Made by a program: the position numbers and the translations under genes. Source: Endocalyx cinctus (lineage: Eukaryota; Ascomycota; Sordariomycetes; Amphisphaeriales; Apiosporaceae). Taken from it: a stretch of DNA of 64,000 bases. The notes under the pieces were generated by a model. It was not told the DNA's origin, ran no database searches, and worked only from the letters and a program-made list of their open reading frames with translations. Within the stretch, counting starts at the first letter, position 1, and each line of letters opens with the position of its first letter. Positions 32,204 through 43,851 of this stretch are shown here, piece after piece. Where the stretch lies: positions 4,129,056-4,193,055 of the forward strand of contig BCKC01000003.1 in the NCBI GenBank assembly GCA_001600455.1, read 5' to 3'.

Positions 32204-33287
32204 TTATGCACCAAAGATGATATCCCCCACGACAGACCTATGATCGCTAATCAGAACCCCATCCACCTCATTACTCAAGACCTCGTACCTCTCGACCTGC
32301 GCGTCCCTAAGAAAAACGAAATCAATCCGCGTAGGCGTCGTGCTCGGATCGAATCCCGAAAAAGTTTCGTACGGGCCGAACCGCTGCTCCTCGGTCGCCA
32401 GCTCGTACCCGTCGACGACGTAGCCGTCCTGCTCGACGACCGAGTACGCATCGCCTCCGGGCGGGGAGTTAAAGTCGCCCGAAAAAGTCACCGGCAACTC
32501 GTCCGGAGTACCCCAGGCGTCCTGCGCGGCCCGGATGTACTCGAGCGCGATCTTGACCCCTTCGCTCCGCGCTTCGGAGCTCTGGTCGTCGAGGTGCGTG
32601 TTCGTCGTTATGAACCGCGTTCCTGTCGCGATCTCTTCGAATACGGCTACTAGCACGTAGCGGCGGCTGCCTGCGCCTGGCCAGTAGGAGGGGACTGTGT
32701 GAAGATGAAAAATAATAAGTTCCGAATACACAACTGTGACATATTCTAGCACGAGGGGAAAAGTATGAAGGATTCTCAAAGGCCGAGTCTTTTAGGTGGA
32801 GTCGATGAAATGAATCATGATTGTGATATGTATTCATTTTCACGTTCATCATTAATCCTAAGGATAAGAAGAAAAAAAAAAACTCACCATCCGGCGTAGG
32901 CGAAAGCCACTTCTGCGTACTCTCGAGGAGGTTCAGCAACCCCGGCTGGTAGAATATAGGGACGTATTCTCCGGCCTCGACGCCGTCGTCGCGACCCGTG
33001 CCGATATACGTCCAGTCGTCCCCCAAGCCGTCCTGGATATCCACCAGCTGCTCGTGCAAGACCTCCTGCATGCCGATGATGGGGATCGAGCCCGCGGCTA
33101 TCGCGTCATTGGCCCCCGAGGTGACTTGTCCGATGAGCAGGGGGCCCCGCACCGACCACGGCTGCTCGTACGTGCCGCCCGAAGCCGCGTACCGGATGTT
33201 GAAGTCGATGATGCGCACGTTGGTCGCATCGCTGAGTGGTGGCAGGGCTGCCACCATCAGGTAGAAGAGATTGGTAAGCGCAACCAT
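32204..33287 (-). CDS. Secreted endonuclease/exonuclease/phosphatase-family protein
   Basis: This is an EEP-superfamily phosphodiesterase or nuclease, 296 aa, model complement(join(32204..32694, 32888..33287)). Residues 1-21 look like a signal peptide (ALTNLFYLMVAALPPLSDA), so it is probably secreted. Family landmarks in order: IIDFNIRYA (Asn), GMQEVLHEQ (Mg-binding Glu), NTHLDDQS, SGDFNSPP (Asp/Asn), RIDFVF and ISDHRSVVG (terminal Asp-His). The 193-nt intron is long for this region but has a GTGAGT donor and a CACACAG acceptor, and the frame joins as PDGVPSYWPGAG. Fungal relatives are uncharacterised. The substrate could be nucleic acid, a phosphorylated sugar or a lipid head group. Confidence 0.88.
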
Positions 33288-34602
33288 TTTTATCTTGAAA
33301 AATCCAGTTCCTTTTCTTTATTTTTGTTATAGGTAGTATACAATTGGTTGTTGGATGGTTAGAATAAAATTGAAGACAGAATTAGAAGTCAGAGGGGTTG
33401 GCGAAATATCACGTTAGATTACTTTACCTTGTTTACATTATAATTATATATTCGTAAAATATAGTACTCTTTTAGAAATTATACCAACAGGCGAACCCCT
33501 AAATCCGAATTAAGTTACCTATTAAGAAAATCAAACGGTGGAACAACTCCCTGTCATTGTATTTATAGTAGTATTAATGAGTTCTCCTGCCCTCTAAGGC
33601 TTAAGAGCTTTCATGGGGACTGCTAATGGGAGATATCTCCGGCGCACGTGGGTATCATTGGAGTAGTTCTCAGGCTTGGCGATGACTTCACTTTGGTAAC
33701 CCCTGGATTGGACTGCCAGACCGGGCAGCACCGGAGTGAGCTGAGCAATTGATTGAATTATCAGATGACAAAAATTACAATTTAATTACTACTCAATTGT
33801 TCAGTAACCTATGCTTATGAAATCGAATTGAATGTATTAAACAGCACATTATCACAAGCTATAAGAATCACGCCGGTTTCTTAAACGAAGAGGACAGCTC
33901 CAGGCTTCGAATAAGACTTTGCTAAATATTACCAAAATAGGAAGGTTAACATTGACGATACTTGTTCTGTGGATTACAAGATAATAGACAGCGAGAACAA
34001 GAGAAAATATAAATAATATTTACATTGTTAGAAAGAGAACAATGAATGATTACGACGGATTTTTTTTTTTTTTTTTAGTTAAATACGTTACATATATGTA
34101 TACGTGCGATAAACCTGTATAACGACCTGGTATAATTCTTTCGGCTCTATTTCCTCTCCTGAAACAAAAAATCAAATCAAAATCAAAATATCTACCTGAC
34201 GTTTCAGAAGCTAGAAAACCCCTGAAAAATAAAACAAAAAATACTTCAATAATCTTGCTGTTTTTCTGTTTCCAACTGTAGAAAGAATTTTTTATACAGT
34301 GTCTTCTGTTTTAATTCAGAATAAAGGGTTAAGGCAGGTAAGTTTTGGGGGTGCTGAGCCCATACACAAAATATTTTGATCACGACCTAGCATTAGAGCG
34401 TGAAGGTAAGATGGTGATGAAAGGTTGGAAGGTTCGTATATCTCCTCTATTAAATTCCCTCCTAACATTACGCTTTTCACAATCTAACCCCTTTGAAAGC
34501 GAGGAGGACATCGTAATATTACATCTACTTCTACTTTACTAGTAGGTAAAGAAACTTCATACAAAAAGGCAAGTCTCTAGATATCCGTCTTGTATTATAC
34601 TA
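33288..34602. other. AT-rich spacer, no gene seen
   Basis: 1315 bases with a T run near 34060-34077. Contains the promoter of the EEP-family gene at its left side and the 3' flank of the CE1 esterase at its right. Longest ORFs look random. Confidence 0.4.
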
Positions 34603-35574
34603 TTAAAACGGACCACCCTGACCCCAACGAAAACAATCATCCTCCGGCTTACAAGCCAGATCAAACCAGTCCATGACGGTATCCTCCTGATTCTTAATAT
34701 CGTGCGTGACGCCCGCCGCACTATAAGCCTCGAACCAATCATCCGGCCCATAAACATACTTCGTCCAATTCGCAACGGGCGTATCGAGAGTCGTGCTCGC
34801 GGGCTCCTCGTCGAATCCCAGCACCGCGTTCCACTCCTTGACCTCCTCGAGGAAATTCGTGTAGTTCAGAACCTCGTCGTTCGTACCGTGGAAGATCTGC
34901 ACCTTCGGCCGCCAGTTCGAAGAGCCGTCCGACCGCTCCTCGGCGTAAGAAGGGTACGCGCCGCGCACGAGGGCGGCCCACTCCTCCCCGGTCTTGACCA
35001 CCTCTCCAGAAGCGCAGGCGTCGCTCCAGACGCCGAAGCCTCCGTCCGGGTCCGCGAAGCAAGCGTAAGGAACGCCGGCGAAGGCGGATCCCGCGGCGAA
35101 GACGTCCGGATAGGTCGCGAGCAAGGTGGAGGTCATCATCGCGCCGGAGGAGACGCCCGTAACGAAGACGCGAGCCGGGTCGGCCGCGTACGCGTCGAGG
35201 GTCCAGCGCACCATGCTTACGATTCCCAAGCTATCCCCGCCCCCTTCGTGCGTTAAGGTTTCGGGAGAGGATACGTCCCAGCACTTGTCCGCCGCGTTCG
35301 GGCTGTCCGGGTAGATCACGATGAACCCGTGCTCCTCGGCCAGGCTGGCGAACCGGCTGCCGGCGAAGGTCGCTTGCGCGTCTCCGTGGCACCAGTGCGG
35401 GTTCACTAGGATGGGCGGCGGAGACGCGAGGACGTCGGGCACGTAGATGTAGAACCCTACTCCCCGCGGGTTGGGCCCGAAGTCTTCGGTTATCTGCTCT
35501 AGTGAGCCCGCCGTCGCGAATATCGGCGCGGTGGCCATCAGCCAGGGTAAGCACTCTGATAGGTGGTACCGCAT
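34603..35574 (-). CDS. Secreted CE1-type esterase (acetyl xylan/feruloyl esterase, PHB-depolymerase-like)
   Basis: This is an extracellular alpha/beta hydrolase of the esterase_phb/CE1 family, 323 aa, one exon, acting on acetyl or feruloyl groups of plant cell wall polysaccharides. Residues 1-23 form a signal peptide (CLPWLMATAPIFATAGS). The nucleophile is Ser in TGVSSGAMMTSTLL. The oxyanion region is VNPHWCHGDAQATF, where most members have LHGCTG-like sequence. The acid/His region is IFHGTNDEVL and AGVTHDIKNQEDTVMDWF. Several Cys residues could form disulfides. No CBM1 is attached. Acetyl xylan versus feruloyl specificity cannot be decided from sequence. Confidence 0.9.
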   Translation of the reverse strand: MRYHLSECLPWLMATAPIFATAGSLEQITEDFGPNPRGVGFYIYVPDVLASPPPILVNPHWCHGDAQATFAGSRFASLAEEHGFIVIYPDSPNAADKCWDVSSPETLTHEGGGDSLGIVSMVRWTLDAYAADPARVFVTGVSSGAMMTSTLLATYPDVFAAGSAFAGVPYACFADPDGGFGVWSDACASGEVVKTGEEWAALVRGAYPSYAEERSDGSSNWRPKVQIFHGTNDEVLNYTNFLEEVKEWNAVLGFDEEPASTTLDTPVANWTKYVYGPDDWFEAYSAAGVTHDIKNQEDTVMDWFDLACKPEDDCFRWGQGGPF

Positions 35575-36295
35575 AGTTGAAATTTATCTAGGTTAATATA
35601 AATATAGGTGAATGAGAAATAGAAAGTTTGACGCTGGTTAAAAGAAGTTCGGTAAAACTTTCAGCTCGTGAATTAATAAAATAGGGAAGAGAGTGGGTGG
35701 TAATCTATATAGAATTTCAAGCTGCAACCTTGGCATGAGGTTATTATACTTAACTATCATCTGTCTATTGAACATCGTCACTTTGCGGTGGATTGTGGCA
35801 TCAGCTATAGGGATAGCGATACATTTGGTTAGTGGAACTTATTCGGGTATGGAACCGCGGAGGGAAAGGCTCCGCAGTCTCGGTGAGTCAGAAGCGGATC
35901 CGGGGGTGGGGCTCGGTTGGGGTTCATTTGGGCTGCTGGGGTTTATCTGGGGCTCGAGAGTCTCTTCATTTCTTCACATACCCTTTCATAGCCCTGCTAC
36001 ATGTAATCCGAGATTTTGCCTCTTAAACGTGGTGATATTCCTGCATTTTTATGTCATGTGTCAAGAAATACATTCACAAGAGTAGAGTACCTAGGGGGTG
36101 CATGTATCGGATGAACACATTCACTTAACGTTCAACTTCGAAATTTTTTATTTAGCTCATGCCATACTCTCATAACAAAATTCAGGTATTACTACTTCGA
36201 TGTCGTCAAGAAAGATGCATAATTTCAAACCATGCAGCATCTACTTCACGTCTCATCGCCTATACCCTAGGTAGATCCGCAAAATCCCAAAAAAC
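35575..36295. other. Spacer, no gene seen
   Basis: 721 bases holding the CE1 esterase promoter (left) and methyltransferase 3' flank (right). A 130-codon ORF on the + strand lacks protein-like composition. Confidence 0.35.
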
Positions 36296-37018
36296 CTAAC
36301 GCTTCGCGATGACCCACAGGAACTTCGCATCAACGACATCCTCCACGATATCAGCCAGCAAGACCTCGAAGCCGATCTCGCGCAACAACTTAAGGGTCGT
36401 CTCCTGGCCCCAACCGCTCCAGTACATCCAGCCCTGCTCGTGCTGCAGCCACTTATCCACGACGACGGTCTCCCTCTCCTCAGCCGCGAAGTTGACCAGC
36501 AGGTAGCTCCCGCCCTCGGGCTTCATCCACTTGTAGATCTTGCGCAGGAGCTCGACCTGCTCCTCGCGCGGCAGGTGGATCACGCTGTAGAGGCCGACGA
36601 CGGCGTCGAGGGATCCCTCGCTGAACGAGAGCGAGTTCATATCCCCCTCGATCAAGTTCACGCGCTTCTCCATCTCCTCGCGGGCTTTATCATCCGAGGT
36701 GGAAGAAGAAGACGGGAGTAAGTTCTCCCTCGCCAGCGCGATCTGCGTTCCCGAGATGTCGTTACCCGTCAGTCGGGCCTGCGGGTGGGAGTCCAGCAGC
36801 TTCTTCCCGACCGGCACGCCGCAGCCGCAGCCGAGCTCCAGGAAAGCGGGAGATGAGCGAGAAGGGAGTGAGAGGTAAGAAAGTAGTTTATCCAGGTACG
36901 TCAAGCGGTAAATCGAATGCGGGTCTGTCCAGTCGTTATACTCCTTAGCCATGGCGTCGTAAGAGGCTTTGATGCGCTGCTTCACGTCTGCCGGCGTTTG
37001 CGAAGGGTTTTCGGCCAT
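36296..37018 (-). CDS. SAM-dependent methyltransferase
   Basis: This is a soluble class I methyltransferase, 240 aa, single exon, no targeting signal. SAM-binding motif I is FLELGCGCGVPVGKKLL near residue 60, followed by GNDISGTQIALA. Motif II/III areas are INLIEGDMNSLSF-like and GLYSVIHLPREEQ. The C-terminal half has WLQHEQGWMYWSGWGQET and GFEVLLADIVEDVVD. This layout is that of a common fungal family of small-molecule methyltransferases of unknown substrate. It has no obvious partner gene nearby. Confidence 0.88.
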   Translation of the reverse strand: MAENPSQTPADVKQRIKASYDAMAKEYNDWTDPHSIYRLTYLDKLLSYLSLPSRSSPAFLELGCGCGVPVGKKLLDSHPQARLTGNDISGTQIALARENLLPSSSSTSDDKAREEMEKRVNLIEGDMNSLSFSEGSLDAVVGLYSVIHLPREEQVELLRKIYKWMKPEGGSYLLVNFAAEERETVVVDKWLQHEQGWMYWSGWGQETTLKLLREIGFEVLLADIVEDVVDAKFLWVIAKR

Positions 37019-38120
37019 CTTGAATGTTTTACGTGAATGTAACGTTTAGATGGAAAACAAATAGATCAATATATTGTGAAATTCTTTGAGTAGAGTTGCA
37101 CTTGTGATGAGTGCTCCAATAGTATTTGTGTCGGTTGAATATGCTTGCGCTTTTTGCAACTATGGAAAGAGTGCGAGACTTTCTTGAATAATAATAATAA
37201 AAACAGTTTAGTGCTGCACTATCTACCTACTTGTTCTTCGGGAAGAAATTGATAGGTGAACAAAAATAATAATTGTTTCATACGAAGTCTTCGTTTTCAA
37301 GTGCAATATTTAAATATATAAAGACATCCATTGTCGTCGAACGAGCGGTCTTTATAGATGAAACGGAGTATGTAACCGATGACCGGACGGTTTCTGTATT
37401 TCGGTTTAGTCTATAATGACTCTTCGCCGAGCACAACCCACGGTCTGACTCCCCGCAGAGTCCGATTCCCCCTCATACAAGAATCTTTTTTTTTTGTTGA
37501 ACCCTACTGATACCCATGGATATATATATATATATATAGAATGTCTACCATCAACTTATTTCTCTTACGATATCGTAATGACCACGATACCCACAACCCA
37601 CTTTAATCCCTACATCACTTTCATGATTTGGAGATCATTGGGGTTCATGAATTTGAGATCTCCGTGAGACAGCAAATTTACTAGAACGTTATCTGGTGGA
37701 GCCGTGGAAATGCCTCGAAAAGGAGCTGAGAGAAGAAGACTTGGATTGGACAAATGGGGAAAGAAATCGAAAATTTGAAGTCCGACTAAAGTTTGTTTCT
37801 CGTTGGATGAGGGGAATATGACTGGAAGAATAAATTTTGGAGTCCCTGGAAAAGTTAAGTGGGATTACTAGACCAAGCCAGAATATATACTTATATACAT
37901 GTATGTATGAGAAGAACGATTTCTGATAGAGTAGTATAAACTTGTACTCTATCTGCTTGTTATATATATATATATATAAATAGACTACTAATTATATAAT
38001 TTAGACACTCTTCAGAAAGAAATAACGACTTATGAATATATTGCTTAACAAAATGAGGCTATCTCCGTATTATAATTCTACCTGTGAAATAACGAACAAG
38101 TTACATAACCCTGACCTAGG
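37019..38120. other. Spacer with TA microsatellites
   Basis: 1102 AT-rich bases with (TA)n tracts near 37519-37538 and 37961-37978 and a copy of ACGGAGTA at 37363-37370. No gene seen. Confidence 0.4.
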
Positions 38121-39191
38121 TTAGTAGTTCAACGCCCCGTCTATCGCCTTCATCAGCTCCGCCGCCTTTCGCGCCACCTTCGCACACCGTTCGCTCGACC
38201 CGGCATCCTGCGCCGCTGCGCGTTCAAAGCCGCGCTGCCAGAACCGCCATCTCTCGATCGATCGCGCTTCCGTAGTCTCCGACTCGGGAAAACCGTTCCC
38301 GAAGCGCCACGAGTGGTTGTCTCTGGAGGAGGAAGAGAAAGAGGGGGTCGGGTATAAGATATGCTGAAAGAGGCCCTGGCCGTAGATGAGTATCCACTGC
38401 GCGGCGCCCATGACGTAGCTCTCGGCTTCCCACGATTCCCTCTTCTCCCGCGTTTCGAAAGCTTCGCGCATCGACGATACCGCCCAGGAGTCGCCGCCAC
38501 CCTTGTGGTAGATGCCGACGGACCATGTAGTGGCTACGAAGGCCTGGAAGTTTACGTAAACGTTGGGATCTTCTTTTTCTGGAACTATCAGGATAAATTA
38601 GTATTTTTTTCTTTTTTGGGAGGGGCTAGAGATATATAAATAAAATACTCACAGTGTATGTTGTCTCTGATAGCCTCTGTAAGTAGCTGGTAGCTATTCA
38701 AGTCCTCGCTTCCGTCCTGTGTGAGTTAATCAGCTATAACTCACAATATAAGACATATAAAAGCATACCGGTAGAGGAATCCTATCTGTGAGTTTCGAAG
38801 ATATACTCAAGCGTTGGAGTAAGCAAGCTAATTTAAGATGCGAAGGGTGGTGGTAAGGAATCTGGTCGGCAAGTTCAACGCAATAGTCTCCGAAAATGCG
38901 AACTTCTGTCGAATGGGAAGCATTCGAAGGTATAAGTTTAAGAAGAGAGCCGGCGGCTTCGTCGAGGGCCATGGCCGAGTTCGGCTGAAGAAAATTCCGT
39001 AGGGTGGCCGCCATCTCCGCCGAAGTGTTGTAGATCGTTCCGGATACCCTAGAAGATCCGTCGGTATTATGTCTCCACCATTGACAGAGAGACTGGAAGA
39101 AGCCAAGTTTGGAATTTGAACTAGGCGATTCGATTTTGTCCGAAGAAGCAGCATTATCCTCGTGCTCAATCTTCAAGTCGAGGGAGGCCAT
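38121..39191 (-). CDS. DUF3632-family protein
   Basis: A fungal protein of unknown function, 316 aa, model complement(join(38121..38584, 38653..38716, 38769..39191)). Both introns are short with GTATGC and GTGAGT donors. The C-terminal region shows the family features VNFQAFVATTWSVGIYHKGG, YVMGAAQWILIYGQGLFQHI and RWRFWQRGFERAA, ending in an Ala-rich helix (CAKVARKAAELMKAIDG). The N-terminal half (NTSAEMAATLRNFLQPNS) is helical. DUF3632 members are expanded in plant-associated and saprotrophic ascomycetes and none has a proven activity that I know of. Confidence 0.85.
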
Positions 39192-40446
39192 TTTGTTTGT
39201 ATCCGTTTAATAGGTTGGTACGGAAAGACGCAAATTTTAAGTTGTGATTGGCAAAGATATTATCTGCCTATATATCAGATTGCGGGCGGAGAGTATGAGT
39301 TAATGCTCCTAGCTAGCCCCTCTTAACCGATGTTGGTTATTAGTTGCGTTATGTAGCAACTGCCTCGATCAATATTGTTAGCAAGCACAGCCTGCCACTT
39401 GGTTGCCTTGTATTTGCTCAATATGTGTTGCTCTATTGAACATGAAAGTGCCGAAGTCTCAAAATCAGGGATATTTAATTATATACCTAGGTAGTTATGT
39501 ATGAATACACCTATCTGTCTTACCTAACTTTCGTGTCTAACGGCAATACCCCGCCGTTCTGTCGCACACGTAGCTTGACCTGATTATATATCTGGTCTGG
39601 TCTTCCAGGCCTTGTTCTTACCACGCCGCTGGCTGGACGGGAACGTAGTCCAATTACAGACGATGATACGCGATCACACTGTCACAACATCAAACCCGCA
39701 TCGACCAAATTACAAGGTACTCTTCACCAGAATTAGTATGCAAACTTCAATGGATATATATAAGGCGTACAATATGTCACATAGTAGCTAGTTATTCAAT
39801 CAATAGGTTCAACACCACCAATTATATTGTTCAGTTCATGACTCTAGCGAATGTTCGTACTATCTATCGCATGAACCGTCACTTGTTTGCAATGTCCATG
39901 GATGTTGGCATCCCTTGGGCATACTATGGGGTGCTTCGTCTCACGTGTAAAACCTGAAGGCAACATTAACATTGTCTACCTCCGCAGCAATTCATCGCGG
40001 CTTGTTACTCGGAGTGACAAGTAATCAGACTTAGGTTTAAGCTGTTACCAACATCAATATAAGTTTCGAATCAACCTTCGAGGTTCTTGAATTTGGCCCG
40101 CGATAGTAGACACTTTGCTGACTGCCATATTCCATTTCCTGCAGACTTACTAGAGGACTGTATAGCAATCCGGATTCTCCTCGAGCTTTGCTACCTATAT
40201 GTCAAGTGTGCCATATAGGATTACGCTTCACGTTCAAGTTAGCCGTTGGAATCTATATTGTGGCACTCCAGTATCAAAGAATCCTTTTATATCCGAACCA
40301 TGTGTTGGCCAAGCATCCCGAGGACCAAAACCAAACCTCAGGTGATTGCCCCCGAACCATTTATTCTTTCAAGCTTCTCTTACCAATCCCGATACTTCCT
40401 CTCTCCTGATACGAGTTGAATTGGTTAACTAAGAGAGAAAAAATAG
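39192..40446. other. Spacer upstream of the RNase-like remnant
   Basis: 1255 bases with no firmly supported gene. The right end has a possible intron (GTGATT donor near 40340, AATAG acceptor ending 40446) and open frames between 40190 and 40340 that might be a 5' exon of the remnant, but neither reads as a clear signal peptide. Confidence 0.35.
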
Positions 40447-40824
40447 GCCTACCGTTTGGAGCGCCTTGATAACGGACACGGGACCCACGAATGCCGGCAT
40501 TCCAGCGTCGAGCGTCACCACAGGGCAGCACCAGCTCCTCGACCGGGTCGTGGAGGCAAGCGGTTTCCGAAGTATTTCAACGATAGCGAGCAATTGTTTC
40601 CCGATCATGCCGCCGAAAGTCTATTCGAAACTCCGACCGGACCCTACCCATATAATCAGCAGAACGCGAGAGGAAAACTGCCCCCGGGGGTCACCGTACC
40701 GCCTCGAACCGCCTACACCCGTACAGTAGCTAACAGGGATGGGGATATCAGGGGAGTTGCTTATCATCCTTACGACGAGACAAGACCTGACAACTCTTTC
40801 CGAAGAGCTCATGATGTTTATTAG
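40447..40824 (+). pseudogene. RNase T1-like (N1/F1-type) protein remnant with frameshift
   Basis: Two overlapping frames together resemble the fungal guanyl-RNase fold. The upstream frame (40447 to about 40560) reads ASSVTTGQHQLLDRVVEASG, like the first helix. The downstream frame reads FPKYFNDSEQL, LFETPTGPYPYN, VPPRTAYTR and GDIRGVAYHP, ending in stop TAG at 40824. Aligned by eye to RNase T1, the catalytic Glu, Arg and second His have counterparts, while the first catalytic His position is Lys or Tyr. Continuity needs a one-base shift near 40562, so the gene is either broken or the base call is wrong. No secretion signal could be found. RNase-like proteins are common effectors in plant-pathogenic fungi, but any such role here is speculation. 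Confidence 0.4.
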
Positions 40825-41675
40825 TAAGGTAGAACATTATAAGCCTTGAGGAAAGATCAATTGTTGTCTATTTTCGTTATATAAAGGGCGGGGGAAGAGG
40901 GGAGGCAGGGAGCAATGGTATCTGTCCTGTAGAATGGAGTGTTGTATATAGGAATATTTAAATCTATAGATATTGGGTGTCCCATTTTCTTTTTAATGTT
41001 AGATACTTAAAATATATCAAATGCCATCACACCGTGGCCGTGGGGGTCGGACTGGTACGATATTCGGAACAGTATACATTTGGACCACGTACCAGTACGA
41101 CTTCAGACCCTTAATAGTATGACTCCGCATCGGTACAGTCTTGGACTAGTATGGATTGGGACGCTGGTCAACTGGACATAGGCTCGGATCGGTACGACCT
41201 CAAATGCCCAATAGGTAGTTCATTCTTTAAATAATTAAGCCGGTTTGCGGATTAATATTATTCGCATAACTTTTTACATAAAGATATAGCTCCGAGTCAC
41301 TTCACTGAGAATCGACTTGAGCTGAGCTTGAGCAAAGGCGGCAATCTTAAAGATGCACCGACCTGATTTGTAGTGTTTCGGTAAAAATGTAATAACATCA
41401 ATGCGAACTACACTATGCACCATCATATCTTTTTGTTTTGTTTTGTCTATATCATACACTTTGTTGTTGATGCATATCGCCCAAAAACGCCTTCATCGCG
41501 ATCTTTTTAAGAGTGGTGTGTGTTGGGACCGAGCAATCGTAGTCCCCTAATCCATCAGCGTCCATCTGGCTAGATTTAGCCAGATTTTTCTTTTTTCGGT
41601 GGTCATTGTACAAGTAATTAAAACATAAATAGATGGTGGTTAAGCTTGCCACGAATATAAGTAACATTTTCTCGT
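40825..41675. other. Spacer with degenerate minisatellite
   Basis: 851 bases between the RNase-like remnant and TIM44. Contains the 41055-41218 degenerate repeat. No gene seen. Confidence 0.35.
41055..41218. repeat. Degenerate GTACGAC-headed minisatellite
   Basis: Units start at 41055, 41095, 41133 and 41192 (spacing 40, 38, 59). Each starts GTACGAT, GTACGAC or GTACAGT, with AGTAT or ATAG-like cores 15-20 bases later. Units 2 and 4 are most alike. The degree of divergence suggests an old repeat. Confidence 0.4.
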
Positions 41676-43379
41676 TCAGATATAATCTCGTCCGCTCTTT
41701 TGCATTTCGATAAGTCTCCATCCCCGGGTCTCCGGGTTGGTCACGTCCTCCGGTGTCCGGGTAATGCCGATAGCGTAAGTCACCAACTGTACTCGGTCTT
41801 CCATACCGGCGGCGAGTTCGTTGGTCTTAGCGTTGCGGTACACATGTACTTCTTGTGTCCGGCAGGTGATGATGAAGACCGGGATCTCTCCGGGCTCCAG
41901 CATACGGGCTCTAAGGATATCCACATGCCTTATGTCTAGAATTCGGCCATCTGACTTCATACCCATCTGGAGGTACTGTTTGGTCAAGGCCTCGTATACC
42001 GAGTATTGCGCGGCCGAGAGCCATAATTTGAGCGTTTCCGTGTCACCCTTGACATACGCATCAAGGACCTCGGGTAAAATATATTCTCGCAACTCTTGCA
42101 GGAATGGTTCCAACTGGAAGTTAGGATCTATGGACCTAAATTTCTTGATCACCATAGCGGTCTCGTTCTCGGCAAAGAAACCGGCAATTCGATCAGTTAT
42201 ACTTCGGGCGGTGGAAACTAGAGGGTTTTCGGATTCTTGGTATGCACTCTTCATACTGAAGAGACCCTGTACCAACTTGTTTTGGTCTTTGAAATCGCGC
42301 CATGCCTCCTTCCACGCCGCATCCTTGTGGACGGTAATGTTTGTGCCAGCACTATATAACCGTTAGCATACTTTTGTTTATAAAGGTTTTTTTTTTTTTT
42401 TTTTTTTTTCCATGGACGAAGCTTACTTCGGATCTTCAACTGCCTCCTCGGCCCCGCCGTGAATGGAGGCAGCTTTCTTCTGCCGCAACTCCCTCGCTTT
42501 TCTACGCTCCTCTTTCTCAATCCAACCACCATAACGGGAGCTGCTGCCATCATCGATGACATCTTTAACATTTTTGTACGCCTCGGTCTCCCGTATGGGA
42601 CGTGTCGCCTTATCGAGAGCCTCGCCGGTAATATTAGCACCTTTTCTCACACCCTTCATAACCGGTGTCTCCCAGGTCCAGGTGGCGCCCTTCCCAACAG
42701 CGGTAGCCGATGTCTTGAGAACCTTACCCGCTGTCGAGGAGACGGCGCCGGTAGTATTCTCGTAAGCTTGTCGTGCACGTCGTACGGACTCGCTCTCGGT
42801 GAAAGAGTGAGCGGAATCGGCCAGCTGCTTGGTAGACTCGTTCCATTCTTTCGAAGCCTTTAATTCAGTTTGCATGGTTTCCATGAAAACTTGCCATGGC
42901 GTCTTGTCTCCGTGTGGCGGGGGCGGGGGTAGGTCTTCTTTCTTTTCCTCCTTCTTTTCTTCTTCGGTCTTTTCGCCGTTTTCCTTCTCCTTAGCTTGGT
43001 CTTCTGGCTCGGCCTTAGCTTCTGACTTCGTTTCGGTAGCCTTTTCGGTAGCCTCTTCGGCGCTCTTCGACTCAGAAACAGGTTTAGAGGCTGGTTTTGC
43101 CGTGTTTTCCGGTTTGGCTTGCTTCTGACATAGGTGAGAAGCCTGGTGGAAGCCGCGCGACTGTATCGCAGCTATCGATTCGGGAAGGAAGGGAGATCGG
43201 AGGGGAGTGGTGGTGAAGGTTGTTATTCCATTTTTAGTAGAGTTTGTGGTATTTGCGTCGATGGTAGATATTAACCGACGGTACGCAGGAGATCTGCCAT
43301 ATGAAAAAACGGCTGAAGACGTTGTCCTCGGAATAATCGAGGGAGGAGTCCCCCTAGCTATTTGTCGCAAAGAACTCAT
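41676..43379 (-). CDS. TIM44: Mitochondrial import inner membrane translocase subunit Tim44
   Basis: Matrix-side subunit that tethers mtHsp70 to the TIM23 channel, 542 aa, model complement(join(41676..42351, 42427..43379)). The N-terminus is a basic Ser/Thr-rich presequence. Residues 85-150 are a highly charged Lys/Glu segment ending in PPPPPHGDKTPWQ. The middle region LKASKEWNESTKQL is coiled. The C-terminal Tim44 domain includes FFAENETAMVIKKFRSIDPN, FLQELREYILPEVLDAYVKG and VFIITCRTQEVHVYRN. The 75-nt intron (GTAAGC...TATAG, with a pyrimidine-rich run) joins as EDPNAGTNITVHKDAAW. It is a conserved essential gene, divergent from uS11m. Confidence 0.95.
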
Positions 43380-43851
43380 ACTATATGTATATATAAAAAA
43401 AAAAGGATTGTATTAGAAAAGCCTCCCCGGGCAAACCCAACCTGGAAGAAAGAAAAATATACAATTAAGTAAAAATAATAATAATAACAAGATGTACGAA
43501 AGTAAAACCTACGGAAGAGTGGGAGGAGAATATTATCTGCTGGTGAACGACTTTTGCGACATCCGACAAAAAAACGTAAAGGCGGGCGAGTTCGGCAATT
43601 TAGTAGGAAAAAAAATTAAACTGGGGGCCAAGATCTAATTGAAAAAGTAAGCTCCAAAGCTTAGACCAGGTGAAAATATGTAATTATTGAATATTTTATT
43701 TTATCGGTCTAATCTCAAAATTTAGTTTTGCTTAAGACCTACCTTGAAGGAAGAATAAAAAAGAAAAAGAGGGAGAGGGAGAGAATAATAGCAATTAACG
43801 AATCTCTTTTTCTATCATACTACATAATCCTCGACCGATGAATCAGCAAAG
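43380..43851. promoter_or_regulatory. Divergent promoter of TIM44 and uS11m
   Basis: 472 bases between two head-to-head nuclear genes for mitochondrial proteins. Contains an A run near 43396-43405 and a GAGAGGGAGAGAG purine tract near 43769 just upstream of the uS11m start. Shared control is plausible. Confidence 0.45.

Noticed and set aside
35231..35554. Arg-rich minus-strand ORF inside the CE1 esterase gene
   Set aside because: Alternate-frame shadow of the GC-rich esterase sequence.
37019..38120. Possible CRISPR-like or transposon signal in the (TA)n spacer
   Set aside because: Only simple TA repeats were found, with no spaced direct repeats and no transposase; the organism is a eukaryote.
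41452..41721. 89-codon minus-strand ORF with one hydrophobic segment overlapping the TIM44 3' end
   Set aside because: Overlaps the TIM44 coding end in another frame and lacks any family signature.
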